Source of the DNA: Arthrobacter sp. SDTb3-6
GTDB taxonomy: Bacteria > Actinomycetota > Actinomycetes > Actinomycetales > Micrococcaceae
NCBI RefSeq assembly: GCF_013376095.1
Contig: NZ_JAAMFN010000001.1
Span: 62,001 to 126,000, forward strand
Direction: 5' to 3'
Length of the DNA: 64,000 nucleotides
Positions 27,666-35,028 of the stretch are shown here, in pieces. The notes under the pieces were generated by a model. It was given only the letters and a program-made list of their open reading frames with translations, searched no databases and was not told the origin of the DNA. A program made the position numbers and the translations under genes. How positions within the stretch are numbered: the first letter of the stretch is position 1; the number at the start of each line of letters is the position of its first letter.

Positions 27666-27689
27666 ATGGGCGAAGGACGGCAGGCATGA
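27666..27689 (+). CDS. Possible 7-codon leader peptide coupled to padR
   Basis: ATG at 27666 follows GGGG with 5-nt spacing and encodes MGEGRQA. Its TGA overlaps the padR ATG (ATGA). It may couple translation of padR, or be chance. Confidence 0.2.
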   Translation: MGEGRQA

Positions 27690-28291
27690 CGGGAGAGAAG
27701 CACCTCACACCCCTCGGCGTGGCGGCACTGGGGCTGCTGGCCGAACGTCCCATGCACCCCTACGAGATGTACCAGCTGCTCATCCACCGGCGCGAAGACC
27801 GGCTGGTGAAGGTCAAGCCGGGCACCCTGTACCACACGGTGGGCAGGCTCGCCGCGGCCGACCTTGTCAAGGCGGTTGGCACCGAGCGGGAGGGCAACCG
27901 CCCGGAACGCACCACTTATGCGATCCTGCCGGCGGGGCGTGAGGCCCTGGAAGCCCGGCTCAAGGAACTGCTGGGACGCCCGGCTGCCGAGTACCCCAGC
28001 TTCCCCCAGGCGGTGGCCGAGGCACACAACCTGCCGGCCGCCGTCGTGCTTGAACTGCTGGGCACACGCATGGAGGCGCTGGCTGCCCGCCTCGCCGAGC
28101 TGGCGGCGGACGTGCAGGGGGCACAGGCCAAGGGCGTGCCGGAACAGTATTGGCTGGAACTTTTGTATCAGCAGGCCATGACGGAAGCGGAACTGGCCTG
28201 GATCCGCCAGCTGTCCGCAGACATCGCCGCCGGTGCGCTGCCCTGGCGGCTGGCCGAAACCTTCAACACAACGGCTTCAACCGAACCTTAA
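27686..28291 (+). CDS. PadR-family transcriptional regulator
   Basis: A 201-residue repressor. The winged-helix N-terminus has the family pattern LTPLGVAALGLLAERPMHPY, then EMYQLLIHR, then VKPGTLYHTVGRLAAADLV and RTTYAILPAGREAL. The long helical C-terminal part (about 95-190) is typical of the dimerising class. PadR proteins repress adjacent drug or phenolic-acid exporter genes and release DNA on ligand binding; the DHA2 exporter gene starts 11 nt after the stop. It probably regulates itself and the exporter from the palindrome at 27638-27647. AAGGA 9 nt before ATG 27686 supports the start. Confidence 0.9.
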   Translation: MTGEKHLTPLGVAALGLLAERPMHPYEMYQLLIHRREDRLVKVKPGTLYHTVGRLAAADLVKAVGTEREGNRPERTTYAILPAGREALEARLKELLGRPAAEYPSFPQAVAEAHNLPAAVVLELLGTRMEALAARLAELAADVQGAQAKGVPEQYWLELLYQQAMTEAELAWIRQLSADIAAGALPWRLAETFNTTASTEP

Positions 28292-28301
28292 GGAACATTG
28301 C

Positions 28302-29807
28302 ATGGAAACCGTCGCAAAACCGTGGCCCGCGTTATGGGCGCTCGTGTTGGGCTTCTTCATGATCCTGGTCGACTCGACCATCGTCTCGGTGGCCAACCCG
28401 AAGATCATGGAAGGCCTGCACACGGACATCAACTCCGTCATCTGGGTGACCAGCGCCTACCTGCTGGCCTACGCCGTGCCGCTGCTTGTCACCGGCCGGC
28501 TCGGTGACAAGTACGGCCCCAAGAACCTGTACCTGATCGGCCTGAGCGTGTTCACCCTGGCCTCGCTGTGGTGCGGGCTCTCCGGCAGCATCGGCATGCT
28601 GATCCTGGCCCGCGCGGTGCAGGGTTTCGGTGCGGCATTGATGACGCCGCAGACCATGGCCGTGATCACCCGCATCTTCGCCCCCGACAAGCGCGGGCCC
28701 GCCATGGGCCTGTGGGGCGCCACGGCCGGCGTCGCCATGCTGGTGGGCCCCATCCTGGGCGGCGTGCTGGTGGACGGGCTGGGCTGGGAATGGATCTTCT
28801 TTGTCAACGTGCCGGTGGGCGTGGTGGCGTTCATCATGGCCTGGCGCCTTGTGCCGACCCTGGCGACGCACGACCACAAGTTTGACCTCCTGGGCGTGGC
28901 GCTGAGTTCCATCGGCCTGTTCATGCTGGTCTTCGGCATCCAGGAAGGCGAAAAGTACAACTGGGGGACCATTGCCGGCCCCATCTCGGTGTGGGGGCTG
29001 ATCATCGCCGGGATCGTGTTCCTTGGCCTGTTCATTGTCTGGCAGGCAGTGACGAAGGGGGAGGCGCTGGTGCCGCTGCACCTGTTCAAGGTGCGCAACT
29101 TCTCCCTCGCCAACGCAGCCATCACCACCATGGGTTTCACGGTCACTGCCATGAGCCTGCCGCTGTTCTTCTACTACCAGCTGGTGCGTGGCATCTCGCC
29201 GACGCAATCGGCCCTGATGATGGTCCCCATGGCACTGTTTTCCGGCGTCCTGGCACCGTTTGTGGGCAGGCTGGTGGACATCGTCAACCCGCGCTACGTG
29301 GCACTGACGGGCTTCATCCTGATGGCGGTTTCCCTGCTGTGGACGTCGTCCCTGATGAATGCCGACACGCCGATCTGGCTGTTCCTGCTGCCCAGCGGAC
29401 TGCTTGGCATTGCCAGCTCCGGGATTTGGGCGCCGCTGTCAACAACAGCCACCCGAAACCTTGGTCCGCGGGAGGCGGGCGCCGGCGCCGGAATCTACAA
29501 CACGACCCGGCAGATCGGCTCGGTGCTGGGTTCGGCAGCCATAGCCGCCCTGATCGGTGCACGGCTGGCTGCCGAGATGCCCGCTGGTGCCCCGCAGGGT
29601 GCCGCCGGTGCCAGCGGCCAGCTTCCCGAATTCCTTCGTGCAGGCTTCTCTACGGCCATGGGGCAGTCCATGGTCCTGCCGGCCCTGGTGGTCCTGGTGG
29701 GCGGCGTGATGGCAATCCTCTTCGCCAAGCCGCGGGCCGTGGACGCTATTTATGCGGACTTTGACGGGGCTGAAGGGCAACCGAAGTCTGTAAGCCGGCC
29801 ACACTAA
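28302..29807 (+). CDS. MFS exporter, DHA2 (EmrB/QacA) family
   Basis: A 501-residue drug:H+ antiporter with about 14 membrane helices. Motifs: LVDSTIVSVANPKIM (helix 1), WVTSAYLLAYAVPLLVTGRL, GDKYGPKNLYLIG, and motif C (VAMLVGPILGGVLVDG). ATG at 28302 has AAGGA upstream; a longer frame beginning at 28233 would overlap padR and lacks a ribosome site. Forms an operon with padR, which likely controls it. Its last 62 nt overlap the convergent acetyltransferase gene. Substrate unknown. Confidence 0.9.
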   Translation: METVAKPWPALWALVLGFFMILVDSTIVSVANPKIMEGLHTDINSVIWVTSAYLLAYAVPLLVTGRLGDKYGPKNLYLIGLSVFTLASLWCGLSGSIGMLILARAVQGFGAALMTPQTMAVITRIFAPDKRGPAMGLWGATAGVAMLVGPILGGVLVDGLGWEWIFFVNVPVGVVAFIMAWRLVPTLATHDHKFDLLGVALSSIGLFMLVFGIQEGEKYNWGTIAGPISVWGLIIAGIVFLGLFIVWQAVTKGEALVPLHLFKVRNFSLANAAITTMGFTVTAMSLPLFFYYQLVRGISPTQSALMMVPMALFSGVLAPFVGRLVDIVNPRYVALTGFILMAVSLLWTSSLMNADTPIWLFLLPSGLLGIASSGIWAPLSTTATRNLGPREAGAGAGIYNTTRQIGSVLGSAAIAALIGARLAAEMPAGAPQGAAGASGQLPEFLRAGFSTAMGQSMVLPALVVLVGGVMAILFAKPRAVDAIYADFDGAEGQPKSVSRPH

Positions 29808-30477
29808 AGCCGGTTGAGATGGCCAGTGCGTGGGCGCCTGCGTTGTTGACGTCCGCGCGCCACTGGGCAATCAGGCCGGTGGCCAGTGCCTCGTGGGCGG
29901 CGATTTCGGTGGCCCGCCTGCCCAGGCCCCTGCGCCGGAACTTCGGCGGCACCAGCGTGCCCAGCTGCGCCAACATCCCGGCGAACTCGGCGTAGGCGGC
30001 GCAGGCGAGCGGGCCGCCACCGGGCTCTTCGGAATCCATCACCGTGAACTTGTGCGGGAGGCCGGAGAGCCCGACGTCGTTGACGTCGTCGGGCGGGCAC
30101 AGCGCCTCGAGTGCCACGGCCTCCGGATTGCCGTGGGAGACCATGACGGTTCCTTCCGGCTGCTTCAGGCGGAGGTCGTCGGCGTAGTAGAGCGCCTGCG
30201 TGCCGCAGCCGCGCCCGCCAAGGCCACGGCTGAGACGGAGCATGGTGGCGTGGTCGCTTAGTTCGTCGTCGCTGTAGGCTTCCGCAGCCCGGAGCAGTTC
30301 GGCGGGGCCGGTCAGGACCCCCTGGTCCCAGAGCCGCAGGAAGGAAAGCGAGCCCGAATCGTCGGATTGTGTGATGCGTCCGCCGGACGAACCGGCCACA
30401 AGTGAATCGGCGGGCAAGCCCAGGTGCCGTTCCCAGGCCAGCCGGACGATGGGCGCCGAACTCAGGTCAAAGGTCAT
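29746..30477 (-). CDS. GNAT-family N-acetyltransferase
   Basis: A 243-residue protein with a C-terminal acetyl-CoA-binding fold: LAQLGTLVPPKFRRRGLGRR gives the (Q/R)-x-x-G-x-G/A pyrophosphate loop, followed by ALATGLIAQWRADVNNAGAHA and the usual LAISTGFSVAG end. The N-terminal half (residues 1-110) has no recognised domain. ATG at 30477 is 6 nt after TAGCCT on the minus strand, consistent with a leaderless mRNA. The 3' end overlaps the exporter gene by 62 nt antiparallel. Acceptor substrate unknown. Confidence 0.8.
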   Translation of the reverse strand: MTFDLSSAPIVRLAWERHLGLPADSLVAGSSGGRITQSDDSGSLSFLRLWDQGVLTGPAELLRAAEAYSDDELSDHATMLRLSRGLGGRGCGTQALYYADDLRLKQPEGTVMVSHGNPEAVALEALCPPDDVNDVGLSGLPHKFTVMDSEEPGGGPLACAAYAEFAGMLAQLGTLVPPKFRRRGLGRRATEIAAHEALATGLIAQWRADVNNAGAHALAISTGFSVAGLQTSVALQPRQSPHK

Positions 30478-30483
30478 GCATCA

Positions 30484-30489
30484 AGGCTA
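30484..30489 (-). promoter_or_regulatory. -10 box of a leaderless promoter (GNAT gene)
   Basis: TAGCCT on the minus strand ends 6 nt before the ATG at 30477. Confidence 0.5.
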
Positions 30490-30494
30490 GTCCC

Positions 30495-30621
30495 CACGCC
30501 CTCCCCGCCCGGCGCCGGGGCGCCGGCCGTGGCGCCGGCCGTGGCCCCTCGGGCGCGTGGCCCCACCCACGCCCTCCCCGCCCGGCGCCGGGGCGCCGGC
30601 CGTGGCCCCTCGGGCGCGTGG
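30495..30621. repeat. GC-rich direct repeat, two copies, downstream of pfkA
   Basis: A 66-bp copy (30495-30560) and a 54-bp copy (30568-30621) both start CACGCCCTCCCCGCCCGGCG and end GGGCGCGTGG. They differ by a 12-bp internal duplication of GGCGCCGGCCGT in the first. Each copy can fold because its ends (CACGCCC and GGGCGCGTG) are partly complementary, so it may serve as a terminator for pfkA. Confidence 0.85.
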
Positions 30622-30623
30622 GC

Positions 30624-31649
30624 TCAGCCGAACAGGATGGCGGCCTCGTCATAGCGGTGCTGCGGGACGGTCTTCAGGTTGCCCAGCGCCGCCTCAAACG
30701 GGACATGCTCGATTTCCGTCCCCTTTAGGGAGACCATGGTGCCCCAGCGCCCTTCCACGACGGAGTCGACGGCGGCCATGCCCAGCCGGGTGGCCAGCAC
30801 GCGGTCGAAGCTGGAGGGGACGCCGCCGCGCTGGATGTGGCCCAGGATCGTGGCCCGGGTTTCAATGCCGGTGCGGGCCTCGATCTCGGGGGCCAGCTGC
30901 TCGCCGATGCCGCCGAGCCGGGGGCGGCCGAACGTGTCCAGGCCGCGTTCGGAGTGCGCGGAGTCCTGGTGGTCCGGCACAAAGCCCTCAGCCACCACCA
31001 CGAGGGGTGCGCGGCCGCGGTCATGGGCTTCCTGCACCCATTCAACAATCTGGTCCATGCTGGTCTTTTGCTCCGGGATCAGGATGGCGTGGGCTCCCGT
31101 GGACATGCCGGCGTGCAGGGCAATCCAGCCGACATGGCGTCCCATGACCTCGGCGATCATGCAACGGTGGTGCGATTCGCCCGTGGTCCGCAGGCGGTCG
31201 ATGGCCTCCGTGGCGATTTGGACGGCCGTGTCAAAACCGAAGGTGTAGTCGGTGGCGTCGAGGTCGTTGTCCACCGTCTTCGGCACACCCACGATCTTCA
31301 GCCCGGCGTCGGTGAGGCGGCGGGCCGCAGCCAGCGTGCCTTCCCCGCCAATGGCGATCATTGCCTCAATGCCCAGCCGGTCCAGGTGCGCCTTGATGAC
31401 CTCGGGGCCGCCTTTGCCCTCAAAGGGGTTGGTGCGGGAGGTGCCCAGGATGGTCCCGCCCTGCTTGGAGATGCCCCGGACCATCTGGCGGGGCAGGTCC
31501 ATGATGTCGCCCTCCACCACGCCGCGCCAGCCGTCACGGAAGCCGACGAATTCGTGGCCGTAGCTCTTGATGCCCTTGAGTACGACGCCGCGGATCACCG
31601 CGTTGAGTCCGGGGCAGTCGCCGCCGCTGGTCAGAATTCCAATCTTCAT
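30624..31649 (-). CDS. pfkA: 6-phosphofructokinase (PfkA)
   Basis: A 341-residue glycolytic enzyme phosphorylating fructose 6-phosphate. ILTSGGDCPGLNAVIRG binds nucleotide. IAIGGEGTLAAARRL carries Gly at the position where PPi-dependent enzymes have Asp, pointing to ATP as donor. GVPKTVDNDLDATDYTFGF holds the catalytic PKTVDND. AEVMGRHVGWIALHAG and LGHIQRGGVPSSFDRVLA are typical. The Gly plus PKT combination is that of the actinobacterial mixed group. ATG at 31649 has GAAGGA upstream. Single gene with its own promoter at 31717-31744. Confidence 0.95.
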   Translation of the reverse strand: MKIGILTSGGDCPGLNAVIRGVVLKGIKSYGHEFVGFRDGWRGVVEGDIMDLPRQMVRGISKQGGTILGTSRTNPFEGKGGPEVIKAHLDRLGIEAMIAIGGEGTLAAARRLTDAGLKIVGVPKTVDNDLDATDYTFGFDTAVQIATEAIDRLRTTGESHHRCMIAEVMGRHVGWIALHAGMSTGAHAILIPEQKTSMDQIVEWVQEAHDRGRAPLVVVAEGFVPDHQDSAHSERGLDTFGRPRLGGIGEQLAPEIEARTGIETRATILGHIQRGGVPSSFDRVLATRLGMAAVDSVVEGRWGTMVSLKGTEIEHVPFEAALGNLKTVPQHRYDEAAILFG

Positions 31650-31716
31650 GGGTATGGGTCCTTCGGGGAGTGGAGTCAGTGTGGTTTGAGCGCACCGTTG
31701 AGCTCCTCTCTTGGAC

Positions 31717-31744
31717 ATTCTAGACGCTCGTGTGACGGGGGCAA
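31717..31744 (-). promoter_or_regulatory. pfkA promoter
   Basis: On the minus strand TTGCCC (31739-31744) and TAGAAT (31717-31722) are separated by 16 bp. This predicts an RNA start near 31710 and a 60-nt leader. Confidence 0.6.
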
Positions 31745-31748
31745 CTTC

Positions 31749-31772
31749 GGGCCGCCCCTGGACAGGCGGCCC
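31749..31772 (-). terminator. Hairpin ending the pspC operon
   Basis: GGGCCGCC (31749-31756) and GGCGGCCC (31765-31772) form a perfect 8-bp stem, about 18 nt after the end of the small membrane protein gene. There is no T run, which is common in this GC-rich DNA. Confidence 0.55.
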
Positions 31773-31774
31773 GG

Positions 31775-31798
31775 GCCCTACTTTTTGCCCTACTTTTT
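31775..31798. repeat. Tandem 12-bp duplication at the stop codon of the small membrane gene
   Basis: GCCCTACTTTTT is repeated twice in tandem. On the minus strand each copy encodes Lys-Lys-stop, so the gene has a duplicated end. The first in-frame TAG is at 31790-31792. Confidence 0.8.
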
Positions 31799-32083
31799 GC
31801 GCAGTACGTTGACCGCCCCGCCGGCCACCATGGCCAGGCCTGCGCCCAAGAGCAGCCACATGGCGGCCTGGCCGGTGTCCAGGTGAAGGCCCGCCTGCCG
31901 CGTGGCCAGGACCAGCAGCCCAATGGCGACAACGACGGCACCCCACACCACGGTGCCTACTCTCACCGGGAGGCGCGTTGCGGCCGGCGCCGTGTCCATT
32001 GCGCGGGAGGCGCCGGGGCCGGCGTCCCCGGCTCCGCCCTTCGGCGCGTCGGGAAATTCCAGTGATTCCGTTGGGTTGTTCAT
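31790..32083 (-). CDS. Small membrane protein in the pspC operon
   Basis: A 97-residue protein. The N-terminal ~40 residues are acidic/Gly/Ala-rich and probably disordered (MNNPTESLEFPDAPKGG). Two membrane helices follow, about residues 43-62 (VGTVVWGAVVVAIGLLVLA) and 70-90 (AMWLLLGAGLAMVAGGAV), ending in LRKK. ATG at 32083 has GGGAG about 9 nt upstream; an ATG at 32098 is possible but less supported. It lies 40 nt after the PspC/LiaF-like gene and is probably co-transcribed with it. No function recognised; an envelope-stress role is inferred from position. Confidence 0.7.
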   Translation of the reverse strand: MNNPTESLEFPDAPKGGAGDAGPGASRAMDTAPAATRLPVRVGTVVWGAVVVAIGLLVLATRQAGLHLDTGQAAMWLLLGAGLAMVAGGAVNVLRKK

Positions 32084-32123
32084 GCTGTTTTCTCCCATTG
32101 CTCTGTTGGACCGTTTCGGCCGG

Positions 32124-33569
32124 CTACTTGCCGGCCACGGGGACGATGGTGATCTTGGCGGCCGCGCCTTGCAGGGTGACCACCAGCCCGTTGCCTGTCT
32201 TGCCGGGATTGACCTGGGTCGTGGTTGCCTGCACCACGGCCTTGCCGTCGGTGCCAGGCTGCCCCTGCACTTCAAGGCTGGAGGCCACAAGCTCGCTCTT
32301 GATCGTGACGGGGATGCTTTCGGGGACCTTGACCACGGCCTTGGCGGCAATCACGTTCACCGGGATCTGGAGGTCGCCGCCCGGTGCGGTGCCGGCGTCG
32401 AGTCCGGTCAGGTCGATGCTGGCGTCAGCCATGGCCACGGACAAGCCGTCCTGGGCCGCGCTGGCGGTGGCGGGGGCCCAGGACTGATGTGCCATGGACG
32501 TCCACGGCGCATGCAGGGGGACCATGCTCAGCAGTCCGGCAAACACGAGGGCAGCCGCGGCAAAGGTGCCCACGCCATCCGCCGTGCGGCCGCGGAGGCC
32601 GGAAGCCATGATGGCCAGGCCTGCCGTGATCGCTGCTGCGGCGGCGGCCGCGGGGGCCTGGTAGCCGTGCAGGTCCAGGACGCCGGATGCATTGAGGATC
32701 AGCACCAGGGCGCCGACCATGACGGCCAGGCCGAGCGAGAGCAGGCTGGCCGCGGCGCCCAGGCGCGGCCTGGCGTGAAGGGCCACGGGGCCGGGGGCGC
32801 CGAGCGGCCCGGTCCAGGCGGCTGTGCGGCTGTCAAGCGGTTCCGCGGGATGGTCGCCGGAGCCGGGCCGGCCGGCGGGGAACGGCACCGGACCGTACGG
32901 ACCTGCCGCGGGGGCCGGCACATGGTCTTGGGAATGGCCGGCCACGCCCGGTGCAGCGGGTGCGCCGAAGTACTGCTGCCGCGGGGGCCGGCCCGTGGCG
33001 GACCGGCCTTCCTTGCCGCGGTTTATGGCCCAGACCACGCAGCAAACGATCGCCGCCACCCACAGCACGGGCCAGGGGAACCAGCCGCCATGCCAGTTCC
33101 AGGCGACGCTCTGCCCGGGGCCCGCCAATCCGAAGAAGGTTGCAATCGCCGCGCCCGTCATGCCCGTGGACCAGTGGCCGCGGGCCACCTGCTCCACGTG
33201 GATGCGGCCGTCGGGCTCGGGGAGGAGCGCCCAGGCGACGCCATAGGCCAGCAGGCCGATGCCGAAAATGAGCGTCAGGACCACGGCCAGTCCGCGCACG
33301 ATCACCGGGTCGATGCCCCACTTGTCCGCCAGGCCGCTGCACACCCCGCCCACCCAGCGGCTGCTCCCGCGGCGGACGCCGAGGGACCGCAGCCAGACGA
33401 AGGGGCGGGCGCTGCGCTGCGGTTCGGGCCCCGGGCCAAATGTCGGTTCATTGGGTGGCGGCTGCTGCCGGTCGTGTCCGGCCTCGGACCCGGCGGCCGG
33501 CCCAGGCTTGTCGTTGGGGGCCGGTTCAGGTGCCGGCCCGGGCTGTTGGTCTTCATGGCTGTCATTCAT
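32124..33569 (-). CDS. PspC-domain membrane protein with LiaF-like C-terminal part
   Basis: A 481-residue protein. Residues 1-60 are Pro/Gly/Asp-rich and disordered. A PspC domain follows at about 65-118 (SRWVGGVCSGLADKWGIDP, then VIVRGLAVVLTLIFGIGLLA). More membrane helices lie near 150-165, 180-200 and in the middle (270-340). The last ~120 residues (about 360-481) look like an extracytoplasmic beta-rich domain similar to LiaF/cell-wall-active antibiotic response proteins. With the divergent kinase and regulator it resembles LiaFSR-type envelope sensing. The start lies 6 nt after CACGAT, a weak leaderless box. Confidence 0.8.
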   Translation of the reverse strand: MNDSHEDQQPGPAPEPAPNDKPGPAAGSEAGHDRQQPPPNEPTFGPGPEPQRSARPFVWLRSLGVRRGSSRWVGGVCSGLADKWGIDPVIVRGLAVVLTLIFGIGLLAYGVAWALLPEPDGRIHVEQVARGHWSTGMTGAAIATFFGLAGPGQSVAWNWHGGWFPWPVLWVAAIVCCVVWAINRGKEGRSATGRPPRQQYFGAPAAPGVAGHSQDHVPAPAAGPYGPVPFPAGRPGSGDHPAEPLDSRTAAWTGPLGAPGPVALHARPRLGAAASLLSLGLAVMVGALVLILNASGVLDLHGYQAPAAAAAAAITAGLAIMASGLRGRTADGVGTFAAAALVFAGLLSMVPLHAPWTSMAHQSWAPATASAAQDGLSVAMADASIDLTGLDAGTAPGGDLQIPVNVIAAKAVVKVPESIPVTIKSELVASSLEVQGQPGTDGKAVVQATTTQVNPGKTGNGLVVTLQGAAAKITIVPVAGK

Positions 33570-33614
33570 GGTTCAATCGTGTCGTGCCAGGGCAGGCGCC
33601 CGCCATCCGGGGTG

Positions 33615-33647
33615 ACCCTGAATCAACCCTGAAGCAACCCTTGCAAT
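33615..33647. promoter_or_regulatory. Three 11-bp direct repeats between pspC and the kinase gene (likely LuxR-type operator)
   Basis: ACCCTGAATCA (33615-33625), ACCCTGAAGCA (33626-33636) and ACCCTTGCAAT (33637-33647) lie head to tail with one helical turn per unit. NarL/LuxR-type regulators commonly bind repeated sites in phase on one DNA face. The position between divergent pspC and kinase/regulator genes suggests self-regulation. Both flanking genes begin with the same run GATTGAACCATGA, in opposite orientation. Confidence 0.6.
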
Positions 33648-33683
33648 CCCGCCGCCGGGGCCGGGCCGTGCTTGGATTGAACC

Positions 33684-35015
33684 ATGAGCGTAAAGATGTA
33701 CCGGTCCCCGGAGCGCATGGTGGCAGGGGTCTGTGCGGGCCTGGCCGGGCACCTCGGCCTGCGCGTGGGCACGGTCCGGGCCGTCATGGCCGGCTCCTGC
33801 TTCCTGTTCGGCGCCGGTCTGGTCTTCTACGCGTGGCTGTGGATCCTGGTCCCTCTGGCCGGCGACGACGACCCTTCCGGTACGCCGCAGCCGGCCGACG
33901 ACGGCGCCCCCCGCCTGAAGCTGTTCCGCCCGGCACCGGCCGGGGGGATCCGTGCCGGCGGGGGAGCCCCCGCGGCCGGGAGTGCTTCGGCGCCGAGAGG
34001 CGCTTCGGTGGGACTGCGGGAAATCCTCATCGGCGGAGCCCTGGTGGTCCTCGCCTTGGTCCTGTTCAGCGCGAGGACAGGCGTGAACCTTGACCTGGGG
34101 ACCGTGGTGCCCCTCGGCGTGATTTCCGCCGGCGCCGTCCTGGCCTGGATGCAGCTCGATGCCACCCGCCGCGTGGGCCTGCTCAACGCGGCCAAGATGG
34201 ACACGCCCTGGTCGATCGCCCGGTTCGCCGCAGGAATTGTCCTGGTGGTGGCAGGCGTCCTGATCATCGTGACGGGCTCGGGGTCATGGGCGCTGGTGTG
34301 GGCCTCCGTGGTCGCCTCCCTGGCGGTCCTGGCCGGCGTCGGGCTGGTGCTGGCCCCGTGGGCGCTCAAATTTTGGCGTGACTTTCAAAATGAACGGGCC
34401 GGGCGCATCCGCGAAACCCAGCGGGCCGAAATTGCCGCGCACCTCCACGACTCCGTCCTCCAGACCCTGGCCCTGATCCAAAAGCGGGCCGACTCACCGC
34501 AGGATGTCAGCCGGCTGGCCCGGGCCCAGGAGCGGGAACTACGCAGCTGGATCTACCAGGACGAAGGCAAGGACCCGGGGAAGCTCGTGGCTGGCATCCA
34601 AGCCGCCTGTGCAGAGGTGGAAGACCTGCACGGGCTGCCCGTGGAGGTGGTGAGCGTGGGCGACGCCGAACTGGACGAGGCCACGCGGGCCCTGGCCCAG
34701 GCCACCCGCGAGGCCGTGCTCAACGGAGTCCGGCACGGCGGAACGGCGGTGTCCGTGTACGTGGAGGCGGCCGGGTCCGGCGTCGACGTTTTCGTCAAGG
34801 ACAGGGGCGCCGGCTTCGATCCCGGCGCCGTGCCGCCGGACAGGCTGGGAGTCAGGGAGTCCGTCGTCGGCCGGATGCAGCGCAACGGCGGCACGGCTGC
34901 GATCATTAGCTCAACGGAAGGCACGGAGGTGCGCCTGCACCTGCCGGCCAGGCCGGCGCAGGCCGACGCGCCGGCCGGAAACGGCAAGGCCACCAACGGT
35001 GGGGACAAGAAATGA
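33684..35015 (+). CDS. PspC-domain sensor histidine kinase (LiaS-like)
   Basis: A 443-residue membrane kinase. The N-terminal PspC domain (residues ~4-62) reads YRSPERMVAGVCAGLAGHLG. A Pro/Ala linker, then four membrane helices (about 115-130, 135-153, 172-192, 194-215) follow. The HisKA_3 dimerisation region contains EIAAHLHDSVLQTLALIQKR with phospho-acceptor H255. The ATPase domain shows REAVLNGVRHGG (N box) and DRGAGFDP (G box). It should phosphorylate the response regulator encoded 13 nt downstream. ATG at 33684 is 6 nt after TTGGAT, possibly leaderless. Putative stimulus: envelope stress. Confidence 0.88.
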   Translation: MSVKMYRSPERMVAGVCAGLAGHLGLRVGTVRAVMAGSCFLFGAGLVFYAWLWILVPLAGDDDPSGTPQPADDGAPRLKLFRPAPAGGIRAGGGAPAAGSASAPRGASVGLREILIGGALVVLALVLFSARTGVNLDLGTVVPLGVISAGAVLAWMQLDATRRVGLLNAAKMDTPWSIARFAAGIVLVVAGVLIIVTGSGSWALVWASVVASLAVLAGVGLVLAPWALKFWRDFQNERAGRIRETQRAEIAAHLHDSVLQTLALIQKRADSPQDVSRLARAQERELRSWIYQDEGKDPGKLVAGIQAACAEVEDLHGLPVEVVSVGDAELDEATRALAQATREAVLNGVRHGGTAVSVYVEAAGSGVDVFVKDRGAGFDPGAVPPDRLGVRESVVGRMQRNGGTAAIISSTEGTEVRLHLPARPAQADAPAGNGKATNGGDKK

Positions 35016-35028
35016 CAAAGGACGTGAA

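Noticed and set aside
31902-33632. A 576-codon plus-strand frame
   Set aside because: Antisense shadow of the PspC/LiaF-like gene; product is Gly/His/Arg-rich without domains.
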